Source of the DNA: Ruminiclostridium josui JCM 17888
GTDB taxonomy: Bacteria; Bacillota; Clostridia; Acetivibrionales; DSM-1351
DNA: 64,000 bases
NCBI RefSeq assembly: GCF_000526495.1
Contig: NZ_JAGE01000002.1
Location: 806,001-870,000 of the forward strand
Direction: 5' to 3'
Below the pieces are notes generated by a model that had not been told where the DNA came from, searched no databases, and was given only the letters and a program-made list of their open reading frames with translations. Both the position numbers and the translations under genes were made by a program. Of this stretch, positions 9,851 to 21,386 are shown one piece after another (the stretch's first letter is position 1; each line of letters opens with the position of its first letter).

Positions 9851-10678
9851 TTATTTAAGCATCATAACCGCTGCCAAACTACCCGTTTTCCCTTTATCCC
9901 CCCTATAGGAGAAAAAAAGGTCAGTATTGCATTTCGTACATATATCACTTATCAGAATATTCTTTTCTGGAACACCTGTCTCCACCAAAACATGCCTTAT
10001 GATTCTTTGCAAATCCATATAGTACTTTCCGTTCCTATATTCCGAATACCTATCACACCAACTGAATTTTTCCTTAAAGCTGTCATATACTTCCTTACCT
10101 ACCTCAAAGCAATTCTTACATATGGAAGGCCCGATTGCAACAATAATATCTTCATAATTGCTATTATAAGTATTTTTCATAAGAACTAATGCTTCGTATG
10201 ATATATTTTTTACCGTACTTTTCCAACCGGAGTGAACTGCCGTTGTGGCTTTTTTTACAGGGTCAAAAAATAGTACAGGGACACAGTCAGCATAAAAGGT
10301 TACTAAAGGAATCCCCGGCTGATTTGTTGAAAGACCGTCAAAACCAACAATATCACTTTCCACAGTCAAACCTTTCCCTGCATCTGCTTCACTAACTATT
10401 TTAATTTTTTTGTCGTGTACCTGGTTAGACAGAACCACTTTATTGTAATCAACCCCAATTGCCTCTGTAAGCCGCCTATAGTTTTCACAAACATTTTCTC
10501 TAATGTCATTCTTGTTAAAACTAAGGTTCAAAGAAGAAAACTCTCCTTGGCTTACACCTCCAAGTCTTGTAGTAAAACAGTGTGTAAGCATATGCTCGTA
10601 TTCTTTAAGGTTTTGAAACTGAATATATATTAAATCATTCTTTTGATTTAATGTAATTTTTTCATTGCTTGTTATCAT
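9851..10678 (-). CDS. pgeF: peptidoglycan editing factor / multicopper-oxidoreductase-type laccase domain (YlmD/YfiH)
   Basis: DUF152 family. Known members remove incorrectly incorporated L-Ser from UDP-MurNAc, and some also show purine nucleoside phosphorylase activity. Zinc ligands are visible in AVHSGWKSTVKN and in the SICKNCFEVG segment, with FYADCVPVLFFDP between. The frame begins at a TTG at 10702, but the ATG at 10678 has GGGGG a few bases upstream, giving 275 residues. It almost touches ymdB (10-base gap), so the two are probably co-transcribed. Confidence 0.9.
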   Translation of the reverse strand: MITSNEKITLNQKNDLIYIQFQNLKEYEHMLTHCFTTRLGGVSQGEFSSLNLSFNKNDIRENVCENYRRLTEAIGVDYNKVVLSNQVHDKKIKIVSEADAGKGLTVESDIVGFDGLSTNQPGIPLVTFYADCVPVLFFDPVKKATTAVHSGWKSTVKNISYEALVLMKNTYNSNYEDIIVAIGPSICKNCFEVGKEVYDSFKEKFSWCDRYSEYRNGKYYMDLQRIIRHVLVETGVPEKNILISDICTKCNTDLFFSYRGDKGKTGSLAAVMMLK

Positions 10679-10688
10679 TCTGCCCCCA

Positions 10689-11483
10689 TTATTTTCCGTC
10701 AAAAGAATCTGCTACTTTAAATATACGCTCAATATTAATACATTTTCCGGTTTTTTCATCAACTTCTAGGTGAATAGCACAAAACTGTACTCTGCCCCTA
10801 GCAACCTCAAATTTCTGAGGCATTCTAGTAATAAATCTCTCAATAATTAATTCCTTATCTACACCAATTACACCGTCATAAGGCCCTGTCATTCCAACAT
10901 CGGAAATCAACGCAGTACCGCATGGCAAAATTCTCTCATCTGCAGTTTGTACATGTGTGTGTGTTCCTGCAAGACAGCATATTCTTCCATCCAGATACCA
11001 AGCAAGAGCACACTTTTCAGATGTGGCTTCTGCGTGCATATCTACAAAAACCACCTTGGTTTTTGATTTTATCTCTTGTAATTCTCTGTCTGCAACCTGA
11101 AAAGGACAATCAATGCTATCCATATAAACCCTTCCCATAAGATTTAATACAGCCAGTTCTTTACCATTTGATTTCAGTATAGTGTATCCTCTACCCGGAA
11201 CATTTCCAGGCAAGTTTGCCGGCCTAATAATATTTTCATCAGAGTCTATAAAATTAAGAATTTCCTTCTTTGACCATGTGTGATTTCCCATTGTAATACA
11301 GTCAACACCTGATTTGTATAGCTCCTGAGCAATCAAATAGGTTATGCCGCTTCCTGCAGCTGAATTTTCGCCGTTGGCAATACAAAAATCTATTCCCAGT
11401 TCCCTTTTCAGTTGTGGAACAAATTCTTTTACAGCCTTTCTTCCGGGATTTCCAAAAATGTCACCAATAAAAAGTATCTTCAA
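10689..11483 (-). CDS. ymdB: YmdB family metallophosphoesterase
   Basis: TIGR00282 family. Bacillus YmdB is a 2',3'-cyclic nucleotide phosphodiesterase affecting biofilm and sporulation decisions. The dimetal site is complete: GDIFGNPGRKAV at the N-terminus, NGENSAAGSG, MGNHTWSKKE, the DMHAEATSEK block and GTHTHVQTADE. The 264 residues are normal. It lies downstream of rny, as in Bacillus, but a strong terminator separates them, so it likely has its own promoter in 11484-11620. Confidence 0.95.
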   Translation of the reverse strand: MKILFIGDIFGNPGRKAVKEFVPQLKRELGIDFCIANGENSAAGSGITYLIAQELYKSGVDCITMGNHTWSKKEILNFIDSDENIIRPANLPGNVPGRGYTILKSNGKELAVLNLMGRVYMDSIDCPFQVADRELQEIKSKTKVVFVDMHAEATSEKCALAWYLDGRICCLAGTHTHVQTADERILPCGTALISDVGMTGPYDGVIGVDKELIIERFITRMPQKFEVARGRVQFCAIHLEVDEKTGKCINIERIFKVADSFDGK

Positions 11484-11622
11484 TTCTTTGCCTCCAAAAA
11501 TTTAATTAAGCTATTATTATTATGTACAGACATTCATTTTTAAGTACGTAATGCCGTAATCTATAACAATTATAATACATATATCAATAAAAAGTAACAC
11601 TTTAATAGATACATGCTAAATA

Positions 11623-11655
11623 AATAAAAAAGCGTGGAATCCACGCTTTTTTATT
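11623..11655 (-). terminator. terminator after rny
   Basis: GCGTGGA and TCCACGC arms flanked by A-run and T-run form a long, nearly perfect dyad. It lies 13 bases beyond the rny stop and, being symmetric, could act in both directions. Confidence 0.9.
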
Positions 11656-11667
11656 TATTTTAATTAA

Positions 11668-13236
11668 TTATTTTGCATATTCAATAGCTCTAGTTTCCCT
11701 TAACAGAGTAACTTTAATCTGTCCGGGATATTCAAGCTCATCTTCAATTTTCTTAACTATTTCTCTTGCTTTCAGAACTATATCTGTGTCATTTACAACA
11801 TCAGGCTTAACCATAATTCTGATTTCTCTTCCTGCCTGAATTGCAAAACACTTTTCAACTCCATCAAAGGAGTTTGCAATCTCTTCAAGCTTCTCAAGAC
11901 GCTTGATGTAGGATTCCAGTGTTTCTCTTCTCGCACCTGGTCTTGCAGCTGAAATAGAATCCGCAGCCTGTACAAGAACTGAAACTACATTTGTTGCCTC
12001 TACATCACCATGGTGAGAAAGGATTGCATTTACCACATCAGCACTTTCCTTGTACTTCTTAGCCACATCGGCACCGATAGTAACATGGGAACCTTCCACT
12101 TCATGGTCAATAGCCTTTCCTATGTCATGCAATAAACCTGCTCTTTTTGCAAGTTGAACATCAACACCAAGTTCAGCAGCCATTATACCTGCCAGGTGAG
12201 ATACCTCTATAGAATGGTTAAGTACATTCTGTCCGTAACTTGTTCTGAACTTAAGTTTACCTAAAAGCCTTACAAGTTCCGGATGCAAGCCGTGCACTCC
12301 TGTTTCAAATGCTGCATTGTCACCTTCCTGACGAATAGTGTTGTCAACCTCTTTTTTAGCCTTTTCAACCATTTCTTCGATTCTTGCAGGATGAATTCTT
12401 CCATCAAGAATAAGCTTCTCAAGAGTTAATCTGGCAACCTCTCTTCTTATAGGATCAAATCCGGACAATATTACAGCCTCCAGTGTATCATCAATAATTA
12501 AATCAATTCCTGTCAAGGTCTCAAGAGTCCTTATGTTTCTACCCTCACGACCTATGATTCTTCCCTTCATCTCATCATTAGGTAAAGGTACTACAGAAAC
12601 GGTAGCTTCAGATACATGATCGGCAGCGCACTTCTGAATTGCAGTTGCCAATATATCCTTTGCCTTGCGGTCTGCTTCCTGCTTTGCGTTAGACTCAATT
12701 TCCTTTATTAGCGCCGCAGCCTCGTGTTTTACTTCGTTTTCTATGTTACGAAGCAAGTATTCTTTAGCATCTTCTACAGATAATCCTGCAATTCTTTCGA
12801 GCTCTTCAGTTTGTTTCTTAACAAGCTCTTCGGACTGCTCTTGCAAAACTTCAATATCCTTCAGTTTTTTATTTAAAGCTTCATCTTTCTGTTCAAGAGC
12901 TTCTACTTTCTTATCGAGTGTTTCTTCCTTCTGAACGAGCCTTCTTTCCAGCCTCATAAACTCATTTCGTCTATCCTTGATATCCCTGTCAAGTTCTACT
13001 CTGCTTTTATGAATTTCTTCTTTAGCTTCAAGAAGTGCTTCCCTCTTCTTACTCTCACCTTGTTTCAAAGCCTCTCCAACAATTCTTTGGGCCTCCTGCT
13101 CGGCACTGCCTATATGGGCTTCTGCCTGCTTTTTTCTGGCCTCAAATCCTCTATCATAAAATATTTTAGAAGCAATAACTGCAATAATTAATCCGCAGGC
13201 CAATCCAATTAGAATATTAACTATTATCTTAAACAC
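11668..13236 (-). CDS. rny: ribonuclease Y
   Basis: Membrane-anchored endoribonuclease starting bulk mRNA decay. Order: one N-terminal membrane helix (residues ~4-26), a long charged coiled coil (~30-200), a KH domain ([15 protein letters not shown]) and an HD domain with [11 protein letters not shown] and [12 protein letters not shown]. The 522 residues match the family. The start is unusual: the only in-frame candidate of normal type is a GTG lying inside the Shine-Dalgarno stretch AAGGAGGAGGTG, with almost no spacing. A downstream non-standard start is possible. Confidence 0.96.
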   Translation of the reverse strand: MFKIIVNILIGLACGLIIAVIASKIFYDRGFEARKKQAEAHIGSAEQEAQRIVGEALKQGESKKREALLEAKEEIHKSRVELDRDIKDRRNEFMRLERRLVQKEETLDKKVEALEQKDEALNKKLKDIEVLQEQSEELVKKQTEELERIAGLSVEDAKEYLLRNIENEVKHEAAALIKEIESNAKQEADRKAKDILATAIQKCAADHVSEATVSVVPLPNDEMKGRIIGREGRNIRTLETLTGIDLIIDDTLEAVILSGFDPIRREVARLTLEKLILDGRIHPARIEEMVEKAKKEVDNTIRQEGDNAAFETGVHGLHPELVRLLGKLKFRTSYGQNVLNHSIEVSHLAGIMAAELGVDVQLAKRAGLLHDIGKAIDHEVEGSHVTIGADVAKKYKESADVVNAILSHHGDVEATNVVSVLVQAADSISAARPGARRETLESYIKRLEKLEEIANSFDGVEKCFAIQAGREIRIMVKPDVVNDTDIVLKAREIVKKIEDELEYPGQIKVTLLRETRAIEYAK

Positions 13237-13681
13237 CTCCTCCTTATTCAGTTTTCAAAGCTCAATTTTCATAATTCGTAATTAACGATTTTTAAATTGG
13301 AATAAAAACAGAAATGAACCTATAAAGGTCTATGTACTGTAGAATAGCACAAATAATAATAACTAAGCAGTATATGGCTATGACCGATACAAATAATGTA
13401 TAAAACTCAATCATATGAGACGTTTTACTAAATATGTCATTTAAACTACACATAATACCAGAATTTTCCTATAATCCTAGCTGAAGCTTTTTTAACATTA
13501 ATAAAACAAACCTGCATATATATATTAGCCTAAATAGCTTAATAATCAATTAATATAACTCTACAATACGAACTGTCTCTTACTCCATAATCAATTTAAT
13601 TGTAAACTTATTTAATTTTTATGTCAAGAATGAAAAGTACAAACACTCTTCCTTTGATTTTGTTATTATTGACCAAGGAAG
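13237..13681. other. 445-base spacer between folD and rny
   Basis: AT-rich. It must hold the promoter for rny (minus strand). Apart from one weak 40-codon frame (13292-13414) I see no gene, RNA or clear hairpin. Confidence 0.6.
13292..13414 (-). CDS. possible 40-residue membrane peptide (doubtful)
   Basis: An ATG-started frame, MIEFYTLFVSVIAIYCLVII onward, ending with TAA, is strongly hydrophobic across residues 5-25. There is no Shine-Dalgarno sequence before the ATG, and AT-rich DNA gives such frames by chance. Recorded because it is the only frame in a long spacer upstream of rny. Confidence 0.2.
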   Translation of the reverse strand: MIEFYTLFVSVIAIYCLVIIICAILQYIDLYRFISVFIPI

Positions 13682-14536
13682 TTACAGACTGTTTTGCAAC
13701 AAGGCTGCTTTATATGTATTTTTCATCAACATGGCTCTAGTCATGGGGCCTACTCCACCTGTTACCTTTGTAATTGCAGATGCTATTTCGGAAACCTCAG
13801 CAAATTGAACATCCCCAACTAGTTTTCCATCTGCTCCCCTTGACACACCTACATCAATAACAACTGCACCCGGTTTTACAAATTCAGGTTTAATAAACTC
13901 AGCTTTACCAATGGCAACTACCAGAATATCTGCATTTTTACATACATCCTGAATATTGGCAGTTTTGGAATGACATATGGTTACTGTTGCATTCTTTGCA
14001 AGAAGCAAAATAGCCTGTGGCTTTCCAACTATATTACTTCTGCCAACTACAACGCAGTTCTTTCCTGATATTTCAATATTATTTTCTTCCAGCAATTCTA
14101 CAACCCCAGCTGGAGTACATGGCAAAAATTCAGGTTTTCCAATCATTAGCTTTCCAACATTCATAGGATGAAAACAATCAGCATCCTTATCTGGACTTAT
14201 TGCTGCAATAACCTTATCTTCATTTATATGCGCCGGTAACGGTAGTTGTACAAGTATTCCGTTTACAGAGGCATCATTATTTAATGTTTCAATTAAATCC
14301 AGTAATTCCTCTTCTTGAGTACTTGCAGGAAGAGCGTATTCAAATGATTTAATACCAATTTCAGCACAATCGTTCTTTTTGTGGTTTACATATACTCTTG
14401 ACGCAGGGTCATCGCCTACAATAATAACTGCAAGTCCGGGATTTATACCCTTTAACTTCAAATCTTCTATTTTTGCTTTCAGCTCAGACTTAACTTTTGC
14501 TGCAAGCTCAGTTCCATTCAAAACTTTGGCAGACAT
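13682..14536 (-). CDS. folD: methylenetetrahydrofolate dehydrogenase / cyclohydrolase
   Basis: Bifunctional enzyme interconverting 5,10-methylene-, methenyl- and 10-formyl-tetrahydrofolate. Signatures: YVNHKKNDC with the catalytic Lys near residue 54, VQLPLPAHINEDKV, the NADP site VVGRSNIVGKP and the C-terminal GGVGPMTRAML. The 284 residues are standard. It follows the ygiQ-like gene with a 52-base gap and may be transcribed with it. Confidence 0.97.
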   Translation of the reverse strand: MSAKVLNGTELAAKVKSELKAKIEDLKLKGINPGLAVIIVGDDPASRVYVNHKKNDCAEIGIKSFEYALPASTQEEELLDLIETLNNDASVNGILVQLPLPAHINEDKVIAAISPDKDADCFHPMNVGKLMIGKPEFLPCTPAGVVELLEENNIEISGKNCVVVGRSNIVGKPQAILLLAKNATVTICHSKTANIQDVCKNADILVVAIGKAEFIKPEFVKPGAVVIDVGVSRGADGKLVGDVQFAEVSEIASAITKVTGGVGPMTRAMLMKNTYKAALLQNSL

Positions 14537-14588
14537 GGTTTCTTCCTTTCCTTTTTCCTAAGTATTTTTACAACTATTACATTTTATT

Positions 14589-16643
14589 TTATCGTTTTTT
14601 TCTTGTCAAATTTTTCATGTCACCCGATTTTGATTTAGCATTTGTATAAGCTGTCTTTCTACTTTGTTTTCTATTTTTGTTACTATTTTCCCTATATGTT
14701 TGCTTTGTGGATTTCCTGTCTTTTCCAGTATTTGATTTTTTTTCTCCTCTTGAACTTCTTCTTTTGCTGCCTTCACCGGCTGTTTTTCCCTTGCTGGGTA
14801 CATTACCATACTGCTTGCCTCTTAATGGTTTTACAAGACAATTAGGGCCAAATCCGATAAGGTCTTCTCTATTCGCTTCCTTTAGTGCTTCTATAACAAG
14901 ATGATAATTTTCCTTTTTTCGGTACTGTAATAAGGCTCTTTGCATGGCTTTTTCTTTAGGTGTTTTTGCCACATAAACCTTCTTCATGTTCCTTGCATCA
15001 TAACCTGTATAGAACATACAGGTTGAAAGTGTTCCAGGTGTCGGATAAAAATCCTGAACCTGTTCAGGCATATATCCCTGCTGTTTCAAATATTCAGCCA
15101 ATTCTACTGCAGCATTTAAGTCACTGCCCGGATGGCTTGAAATCAAGTATGGAACTAGATACTGCTCCTTATTAATTTTTTTGTTAATATCATAAAACTT
15201 CTTTACAAATCGATCGTAAAGCTGTCTTTTTGGTTTTCCCATTTTCTCTAAAACCCTATCCACTACATGCTCAGGTGCAACTTTAAGCTGACCGCTGACA
15301 TGATGCTCACATAATTCAGTAAAAAAGTCGTCATTTTTGTCAAGCATTAAGTAGTCGTAACGTATTCCTGAACGAATAAATACTTTCTTAACATCAGGAA
15401 GTGCTCTGAGTTTACGTAATAGTTCCAGATACTCAGAATGATCTACTATCAGATTTTTACAAGGTTCAGGATGTAAACATTGCTTATCTTTGCAGACACC
15501 GTTTTTAACCTGTTTTTTACAGGCAACATTCCTAAAGTTAGCTGTAGGGCCGCCAACATCGTGTATATATCCTTTAAATCCCTGTGTCCAGGTGAGTTTT
15601 TTTGCCTCATTTAATATTGATGCCTGACTCCTTTTTTGAATTACCCTGCCCTGATGAAAATTTAAGGCACAAAAAGAACAGCCGCCATAGCAGCCTCTGT
15701 GACTAGTTATGCTAAATTCTACCTCATTAATTGCAGGAATACCACCGTACTTTTCGTAAACCGGATGGTATGTCCTTTCGTACGGAAGTGCATAAATCCT
15801 GTCCAACTCAGCAGTTGATAAAGGCATTGTAGGAGGATTCTGAACAAGATACCTGTCCCCGTGGGGTTGTACTAATGTTCTTCCATTTATTGCATCCTGC
15901 TCGTTATACTGGATTTTAAAGGCTTCAGCATATACTTTTTTATTTTCCTGTACTGCTTCAAAGGAAGGCAATACAGCTACTTTCTTATTTCCATTTGAAT
16001 CAATAGCCTCCCTGATTTCAGCAGGAAGTTCTTCGTACCTTGCAAGGTATGCGGTGCCTCGTAAATTCTTGATACTGTGGATAGGAACATCTTTTTTTAG
16101 CAACCTGGCCATCTCAGTTATTGGCTTTTCACCCATTCCGTAAATCAGAAGGTCAGCTTTTGAATCTACAAGAATTGATCTCCTTACTTTATCTTCCCAG
16201 TAGTCATAATGTGCAAATCTTCTAAGACTTGCTTCAAGCCCTCCTATTATAACAGGTGTATCCTTAAATATCTCTTTTATTTTATTTGCATATACTATAA
16301 CAGCCCTGTCAGGTCTGTATCCGGCTTTACCACCCGGAGAATACAAATCCGTGGATCTTTTCTTTTTACTGGCTGTGTAATGGTTTACCATTGAATCTAT
16401 AACTCCTGAGGATATAAGTACACCATACTTTGGCCTTCCCAGTTTCTTAAAATCTTCGTTGTTTTTCCAGTTGGGCTGGGCGATTATTCCAACCTTGAAG
16501 CCCTCGCTTTCCAAAACTCTGGTTATTATTGCATGTCCAAAACTGGGATGATCCACGTAAGCATCTCCGCTTATATACAGAAAATCAAGCTGATCCCAGC
16601 CTTTTTCATTCATGTCTTCAAAACTTATTGGTAAAAAACTCAT
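14589..16643 (-). CDS. YgiQ family (UPF0313) radical SAM protein
   Basis: A large radical SAM protein of unknown substrate. Cluster cysteines are in [18 protein letters not shown] near residue 316 (CxxxCxxC). The N-terminus ([20 protein letters not shown]) and the [17 protein letters not shown] block are family-specific. A second cysteine group, [10 protein letters not shown] with nearby CKKQ, CKDKQC and HPEPC, is also typical. The C-terminal ~60 residues are Lys/Arg/Ser-rich, low-complexity and probably disordered, possibly nucleic-acid-contacting. Located between folD and the TPR gene; no substrate can be inferred. Confidence 0.94.
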   Translation of the reverse strand: MSFLPISFEDMNEKGWDQLDFLYISGDAYVDHPSFGHAIITRVLESEGFKVGIIAQPNWKNNEDFKKLGRPKYGVLISSGVIDSMVNHYTASKKKRSTDLYSPGGKAGYRPDRAVIVYANKIKEIFKDTPVIIGGLEASLRRFAHYDYWEDKVRRSILVDSKADLLIYGMGEKPITEMARLLKKDVPIHSIKNLRGTAYLARYEELPAEIREAIDSNGNKKVAVLPSFEAVQENKKVYAEAFKIQYNEQDAINGRTLVQPHGDRYLVQNPPTMPLSTAELDRIYALPYERTYHPVYEKYGGIPAINEVEFSITSHRGCYGGCSFCALNFHQGRVIQKRSQASILNEAKKLTWTQGFKGYIHDVGGPTANFRNVACKKQVKNGVCKDKQCLHPEPCKNLIVDHSEYLELLRKLRALPDVKKVFIRSGIRYDYLMLDKNDDFFTELCEHHVSGQLKVAPEHVVDRVLEKMGKPKRQLYDRFVKKFYDINKKINKEQYLVPYLISSHPGSDLNAAVELAEYLKQQGYMPEQVQDFYPTPGTLSTCMFYTGYDARNMKKVYVAKTPKEKAMQRALLQYRKKENYHLVIEALKEANREDLIGFGPNCLVKPLRGKQYGNVPSKGKTAGEGSKRRSSRGEKKSNTGKDRKSTKQTYRENSNKNRKQSRKTAYTNAKSKSGDMKNLTRKKR

Positions 16644-16745
16644 TTATTCACCTTGTACTAACCTTGTAAATGTCAGTACTACCTTATTTGTTATTTGATA
16701 TTTTCTATGTTATTTTAACACAAATAAGGTTACAGTAAACAATAA

Positions 16746-18509
16746 TTACGAAACCAATTCTATAAAATCAGAATTTGATCTCATGTAATCAAAAACGCTG
16801 TTACGGGAAATTTCCTCTTTTATGTCTGAATCCTTACTTATTGCCTTCTTTAGATTATCTAGTGCAATATCCTGCTTTTTCATTAATGCATAAACAGCTG
16901 CTATATTATAATACAATTCGCTCTCCTCCATTCTGTCATCGAGAGCTTTTCCATATGCCTTGATTGCTTCATCATATTGCTTTAATTCGGTTAATGATGC
17001 CCCCAGATAGTAATATACATCCTTGTCCTTTGGATTTAGCTCAACAGCTCTTGCAAAGGCATCTGCAGAGTCTTCATATCTCTCCAGTTCAAACAAAACA
17101 ACACCCATGTTAAAATAAAGTCTGAAATTGTCAGGATTCACTTTAATTCCTGCAGTATATGCAGCAAGAGACTCAACATGTCTTTGACATTTTGCAAACA
17201 CTATTCCAAGGTTGTTATATGCATCTATAAAATCTGGCTTTATCTGAATTACAGCCCTGTAACAATCTATTGCTTTTTCTGCTTCATCAGTCTCATCATA
17301 GATTAAACCCAGTTTGAAATAACTTTCGTAATTTTGCTGATTACGACTTATGGTTTGCTTATATTCAGTAATTGCATTTTTGTACTCTTTATTTTGAAAA
17401 TAACATTCTGCAAGGTTATAATGTCCAACATAATCAACGTCGTTAATTGTTATATATGTTTTAAAAACCTTAATAGCTTCGGAATACTGTGCTATCGACA
17501 TATACAACTTACCAAGGAAGATATATGCTTCTTTCTGCCTGGGATTGTTTTTAATACATGTTTCAAAACGTACTTTCGCCTCTTCTGTATTGCCCAGTTC
17601 AACTAAAAGTTTTCCCAGGGATAATGATAGTTCATAGTTGCTATCATCATTTTTCAGTAAATCTTCATAGTACATCACCGCATCTGCTTGCCTGCCTGTT
17701 ATTGTATAAATCCTGCCAATTCCTTCCTTTGCATTAGTACACTCAGGATTTAATTCCAGGGACTTAAAGAAATTTTCCAAGGCAAGTTCTGTTTTTCCCA
17801 TATTGAAATATGTTATACCTATATTTACATAAACTAGATATTTTTTTTCAAATTGCTCATTCAACTCCAATACCTTTCTATAGCAAGATACTGCCTCTCT
17901 AAACATTCCTTTTTTAAAGCATACATTTCCATAGTTGAAAAAAAGATTTCCTGGAGTTTGTGTAATGTCAAGCATACCTTTATATATTTCGTATGCAAAA
18001 TCATAATTTCCTTGACTGTATCCGTTCACAGCTTGAATTAATTTCTTTTTTATTCCAAAAAATAAATCATCTTTCAGTGAATTTAATTCAGCAATAATAT
18101 CATCAACAGAATCTTCATTTTCCAATACATCCATAACTCTTTGGTATGTCTCCGGTGTACTGACAGATGAGGATTCGGGCAAACTATTTTCAGCTTGCGG
18201 CATTATTTTATTTTCAACTGTTATATACTCCTGATGTCTTTCTATAGTTCTGTGACCTTTTATCGCTAACCTATAATCCTGTATAATAAAACATAAGGGA
18301 ATTGCTATCCCGAATGCAATATAGAAAATTTCTACACTATTACTGATTTTTACATCATTCACAAGAGATAGAATTACTATGGTTAATGCTGAAAGCTGAA
18401 TTGTAAAAGAAACAAGGGTTACAGCCTTTTTAGTTTTTAAAAGTCTGTAAAATACATAAGAAAGAAGTAAAATCATTAATAAAGCATTAAATGTAGTTAA
18501 AATAAACAT
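16746..18509 (-). CDS. membrane-anchored tetratricopeptide repeat protein
   Basis: Two predicted N-terminal membrane helices (residues ~3-22 and ~30-80) are followed by a linker and about a dozen TPR units from residue ~170 to the end, recognisable by repeats such as ELYYNIAAVYALMKK and VYYYLGASLTELKQYDEAIK. TPR arrays hold protein complexes; no catalytic domain is visible. The ftsK gene lies upstream with a terminator between. Function unknown. Confidence 0.85.
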   Translation of the reverse strand: MFILTTFNALLMILLLSYVFYRLLKTKKAVTLVSFTIQLSALTIVILSLVNDVKISNSVEIFYIAFGIAIPLCFIIQDYRLAIKGHRTIERHQEYITVENKIMPQAENSLPESSSVSTPETYQRVMDVLENEDSVDDIIAELNSLKDDLFFGIKKKLIQAVNGYSQGNYDFAYEIYKGMLDITQTPGNLFFNYGNVCFKKGMFREAVSCYRKVLELNEQFEKKYLVYVNIGITYFNMGKTELALENFFKSLELNPECTNAKEGIGRIYTITGRQADAVMYYEDLLKNDDSNYELSLSLGKLLVELGNTEEAKVRFETCIKNNPRQKEAYIFLGKLYMSIAQYSEAIKVFKTYITINDVDYVGHYNLAECYFQNKEYKNAITEYKQTISRNQQNYESYFKLGLIYDETDEAEKAIDCYRAVIQIKPDFIDAYNNLGIVFAKCQRHVESLAAYTAGIKVNPDNFRLYFNMGVVLFELERYEDSADAFARAVELNPKDKDVYYYLGASLTELKQYDEAIKAYGKALDDRMEESELYYNIAAVYALMKKQDIALDNLKKAISKDSDIKEEISRNSVFDYMRSNSDFIELVS

Positions 18510-18628
18510 TTTTGCACCCCCACGTATTTTATAAATTTTCTTTAGCTAGTCCACTATCAAAGTGTATATTTATAAAATAGTTATGAGAAAATGCAGATAT
18601 TTATACCCCGACGGGAAATAATTGATTC

Positions 18629-18672
18629 AAAAAAATAATGTATGAATTATTTTTTTGTAATCCATACATTAT
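18629..18672 (-). terminator. terminator after ftsK
   Basis: On the minus strand AATGTATG and CATACATT form a stem extended by ATTA/TAAT, followed by a run of seven T, just downstream of the ftsK/spoIIIE stop. Confidence 0.8.
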
Positions 18673-18707
18673 CCAATAATTTTTTTTATATTAAATTATA
18701 TGTAATA

Positions 18708-21224
18708 TTACTGTTCTGACTTTTGCCTGTCATTCTGGTTCATTTGCATTTCCATCCACTGCTGTTTTGAAATCAGCACTTGTCTTGGTTTACTGCCCTC
18801 AAACCTACCAACTATATTTCTTGCTTCCATTTGGTCTATTATTCTAGCAGCTCTTGAATAACCTACCTTGAACTTCCTTTGAATTAGTGAAACGGATGCT
18901 TGTCCAGCATCAACAACCATCTCTATAGCTTGATTCAAAAGTTCATCGTTATCTCCAGGGTTTTCATCTTTTCCTGTAGCCTGATCATTTATTTTTTCAA
19001 TTATATCTTCATCATATGAGGTGTAACCCTGTGTTTTAATAAATTCTACTACTCTTTCGACTTCCATATCAGATACAAATGAACCCTTTACTCTCAAAGG
19101 CTTTGGCTCTCCAACAGGATAAAACAACATGTCTCCCTTTCCAAGAAGCTTTTCTGCCCCGCTCATATCAAGGATTGTCCTTGAGTCTACCTGTGACGAC
19201 ACGGCAAAAGAAATTCTTGAAGGTATATTGGCTTTTATAACTCCGGTAATTACATCTACAGAAGGTCTTTGTGTTGCAATAACCAAGTGCATTCCGGCTG
19301 CTCTTGCCATCTGTGCCAAACGACATATTGCATCTTCTACATCATTAGGAGCAACCATCATAAGGTCCGCAAGTTCGTCTACTATAATTACAACATGAGG
19401 CAACATACCCTCCTCATTATTTGCCTTTAGCATTGTATTGTATCCCTTTAAGTCTCTTACTCCCTTATCAGCAAACAATTTGTACCTGTTTACCATTTCC
19501 TGTACTGCCCAATTAAGAGCTCCCGCAGCCTTCTTTGGGTCTGTAACCACCGGTATCAGCAAATGAGGAATACCGTTATAAATTCCAAGCTCAACTACTT
19601 TTGGGTCAACCATAAGAAGTTTAACCTCTTCTGGTGATGCCTTAAATAAAATACTCATTATCAAACTATTGATACATACACTTTTTCCGGAGCCGGTAGC
19701 ACCTGCAACCAGCAAATGTGGCATTTTAGCAATATCTGCAACAACAGTTTCACCTGAAATATCTTTGCCCACCGAAAAAGCAAGTTTTGATGGATGATTT
19801 GAAAATTCTCTTGATTCTATAATGTCTTTTAAAAGCACAGCTGACATTTCCTTGTTTGGAACTTCTATGCCAACAGCAGCTTTTCCCGGAATTGGCGCTT
19901 CTATTCTTACGCCTGCTGCTGCAAGATTAAGGGCTATATCATCGGCTAAATTTACAATCTTGCTAACCTTTACTCCGGGACTTGGTTGTATTTCATATCT
20001 GGTAACAGCAGGCCCACGACTGATATTAATAACTCGTGCATCAACTCCAAAGCTTTTTAACGTATCCTCTAACTTCTTTGCCCCTTCAAGTGCAACATTC
20101 TTTAATGCCTTAACATTGAGATCGTCCTTATTTGAATCAAGTAAATCCGTTGAAGGATAATTATATACTCTAGGTTTCTGTATCTCCGTCTGAGGTATAA
20201 CAACTTCATCTTGATTACTTTCATCAGCATCAACTGTTTCTGTCTCTGAAGGCTGACTTACTTGACTATCTGTATTTTCATCAGGGATACTGTGACTCTC
20301 CAAATCGTCAATGGAATTGGTGTCCGGACATAATCCCGCATCCTTTATGTCGGATATTACAAGTTCATCTGCAACATCGTTAAATCCTGTAAGACTAACA
20401 GTAAATTCTTCTGTCTCTTCCTCAGCAGCTTCAACCTCTGTCTCCTGATTTTCGGGTTCTGACTCAATCTTATTAGCTGATTTTCCTCTGTTCTCACGCT
20501 CTATTTTAAAGTTGATTATTTTTCTCTTTTTATTAGGTTTTTCCTCGCTATCTTCAGTAACTTCTGCGTCATTTTCAGCCTCTTCCTGAGCTTCCATTCT
20601 CTCTTGCTTCTTTAACTTTCTGTTCTCATTAGCTGATTTCATTTTATTGGAGAAGTATAACGAAACATTTTTAAGGAAAGCAGCCATAGAAACATTAGTA
20701 AGCAAAATTACATCTATAATAGATATAGTTGTAAGAATTATTACAGTTCCCAAAACCTGAAAAGTCATCAAAAACGGCAGACTTAATAGACCTCCGAGTA
20801 TACCCCCACCGGACAATACTTTTCCGTCCACATAAAATTTTGAAATACTATAAAATAAGCCTCTGCCCGAATACTCTTCGTAATCGAATACTGATACTTG
20901 AATAAATGCTGATAGTAATACCAATAGTATTCCAAAATATATTACCCGTCGTCTAAAATTATGACTATCCATTTTAAAAATCATAGCCACACCATACACT
21001 ATTAAAACAACAGGAACCACATAGGCTACTACACCAAGAAAACCAAGCATAACATTTGTTATACCTTTTCCGAAAACACCCATGGATTTTGTAAATATAA
21101 AACTGAAAAAAGACAGAATTCCGAAAGCAAATAGAATAAGACCTAAAATTTCATTTTTATATTTCGAAAAGCCGCTTTCAACTCGTCTATATTTTTTCCT
21201 CTTTTTTACTTTTTTGGCCTGCAA
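18708..21224 (-). CDS. ftsK: DNA translocase FtsK/SpoIIIE
   Basis: Moves chromosomal DNA across the division or sporulation septum. Domains in order: four N-terminal membrane helices (~30-190), an acidic low-complexity linker (~205-345), the alpha/beta motor with Walker [16 protein letters not shown] near residue 510 and Walker [14 protein letters not shown], and a C-terminal gamma winged helix ([20 protein letters not shown]) that reads KOPS-type sequences. The frame opens with a GTG at 21239, but that GTG lies inside the GGGGTG ribosome site; a TTG at 21224 is better spaced, giving 838 residues. Bracketed by terminators, so a single-gene unit. Confidence 0.96.
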   Translation of the reverse strand: MQAKKVKKRKKYRRVESGFSKYKNEILGLILFAFGILSFFSFIFTKSMGVFGKGITNVMLGFLGVVAYVVPVVLIVYGVAMIFKMDSHNFRRRVIYFGILLVLLSAFIQVSVFDYEEYSGRGLFYSISKFYVDGKVLSGGGILGGLLSLPFLMTFQVLGTVIILTTISIIDVILLTNVSMAAFLKNVSLYFSNKMKSANENRKLKKQERMEAQEEAENDAEVTEDSEEKPNKKRKIINFKIERENRGKSANKIESEPENQETEVEAAEEETEEFTVSLTGFNDVADELVISDIKDAGLCPDTNSIDDLESHSIPDENTDSQVSQPSETETVDADESNQDEVVIPQTEIQKPRVYNYPSTDLLDSNKDDLNVKALKNVALEGAKKLEDTLKSFGVDARVINISRGPAVTRYEIQPSPGVKVSKIVNLADDIALNLAAAGVRIEAPIPGKAAVGIEVPNKEMSAVLLKDIIESREFSNHPSKLAFSVGKDISGETVVADIAKMPHLLVAGATGSGKSVCINSLIMSILFKASPEEVKLLMVDPKVVELGIYNGIPHLLIPVVTDPKKAAGALNWAVQEMVNRYKLFADKGVRDLKGYNTMLKANNEEGMLPHVVIIVDELADLMMVAPNDVEDAICRLAQMARAAGMHLVIATQRPSVDVITGVIKANIPSRISFAVSSQVDSRTILDMSGAEKLLGKGDMLFYPVGEPKPLRVKGSFVSDMEVERVVEFIKTQGYTSYDEDIIEKINDQATGKDENPGDNDELLNQAIEMVVDAGQASVSLIQRKFKVGYSRAARIIDQMEARNIVGRFEGSKPRQVLISKQQWMEMQMNQNDRQKSEQ

Positions 21225-21321
21225 AAAATAACACCCCACAGTTAATGTTAAATGATATAATCTACATAAAATATGTTTGTAATTATATCATATTTTCGAT
21301 TATTATTCCATTAACACACAA

Positions 21322-21364
21322 AACCCTTGGAAACAGGTCTTTTCGCCTTGTTTCTAAGGGCTTA
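21322..21364 (-). terminator. terminator after the divIVA unit
   Basis: On the minus strand AAGCCCTTAGAAACA pairs with TGTTTCCAAGGGTTTT around an A-rich loop, ending in T-rich sequence. It closes the HlyD-yggS-sepF-yggT-ylmH-divIVA run. Confidence 0.8.
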
Positions 21365-21386
21365 AAAGTTTTAATTCTGTATTAAC

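Noticed and set aside
11793-11975. Minus-strand 60-codon frame inside rny
   Set aside because: Shadow frame within a strongly conserved gene; no ribosome site.
14642-14904. Plus-strand frames opposite the low-complexity tail of the YgiQ-like gene
   Set aside because: Antisense of Lys/Arg/Ser-rich codons yields Phe/Leu-rich artefacts.
19822-20160. 112-codon plus-strand frame inside ftsK
   Set aside because: Antisense shadow of the conserved motor domain.
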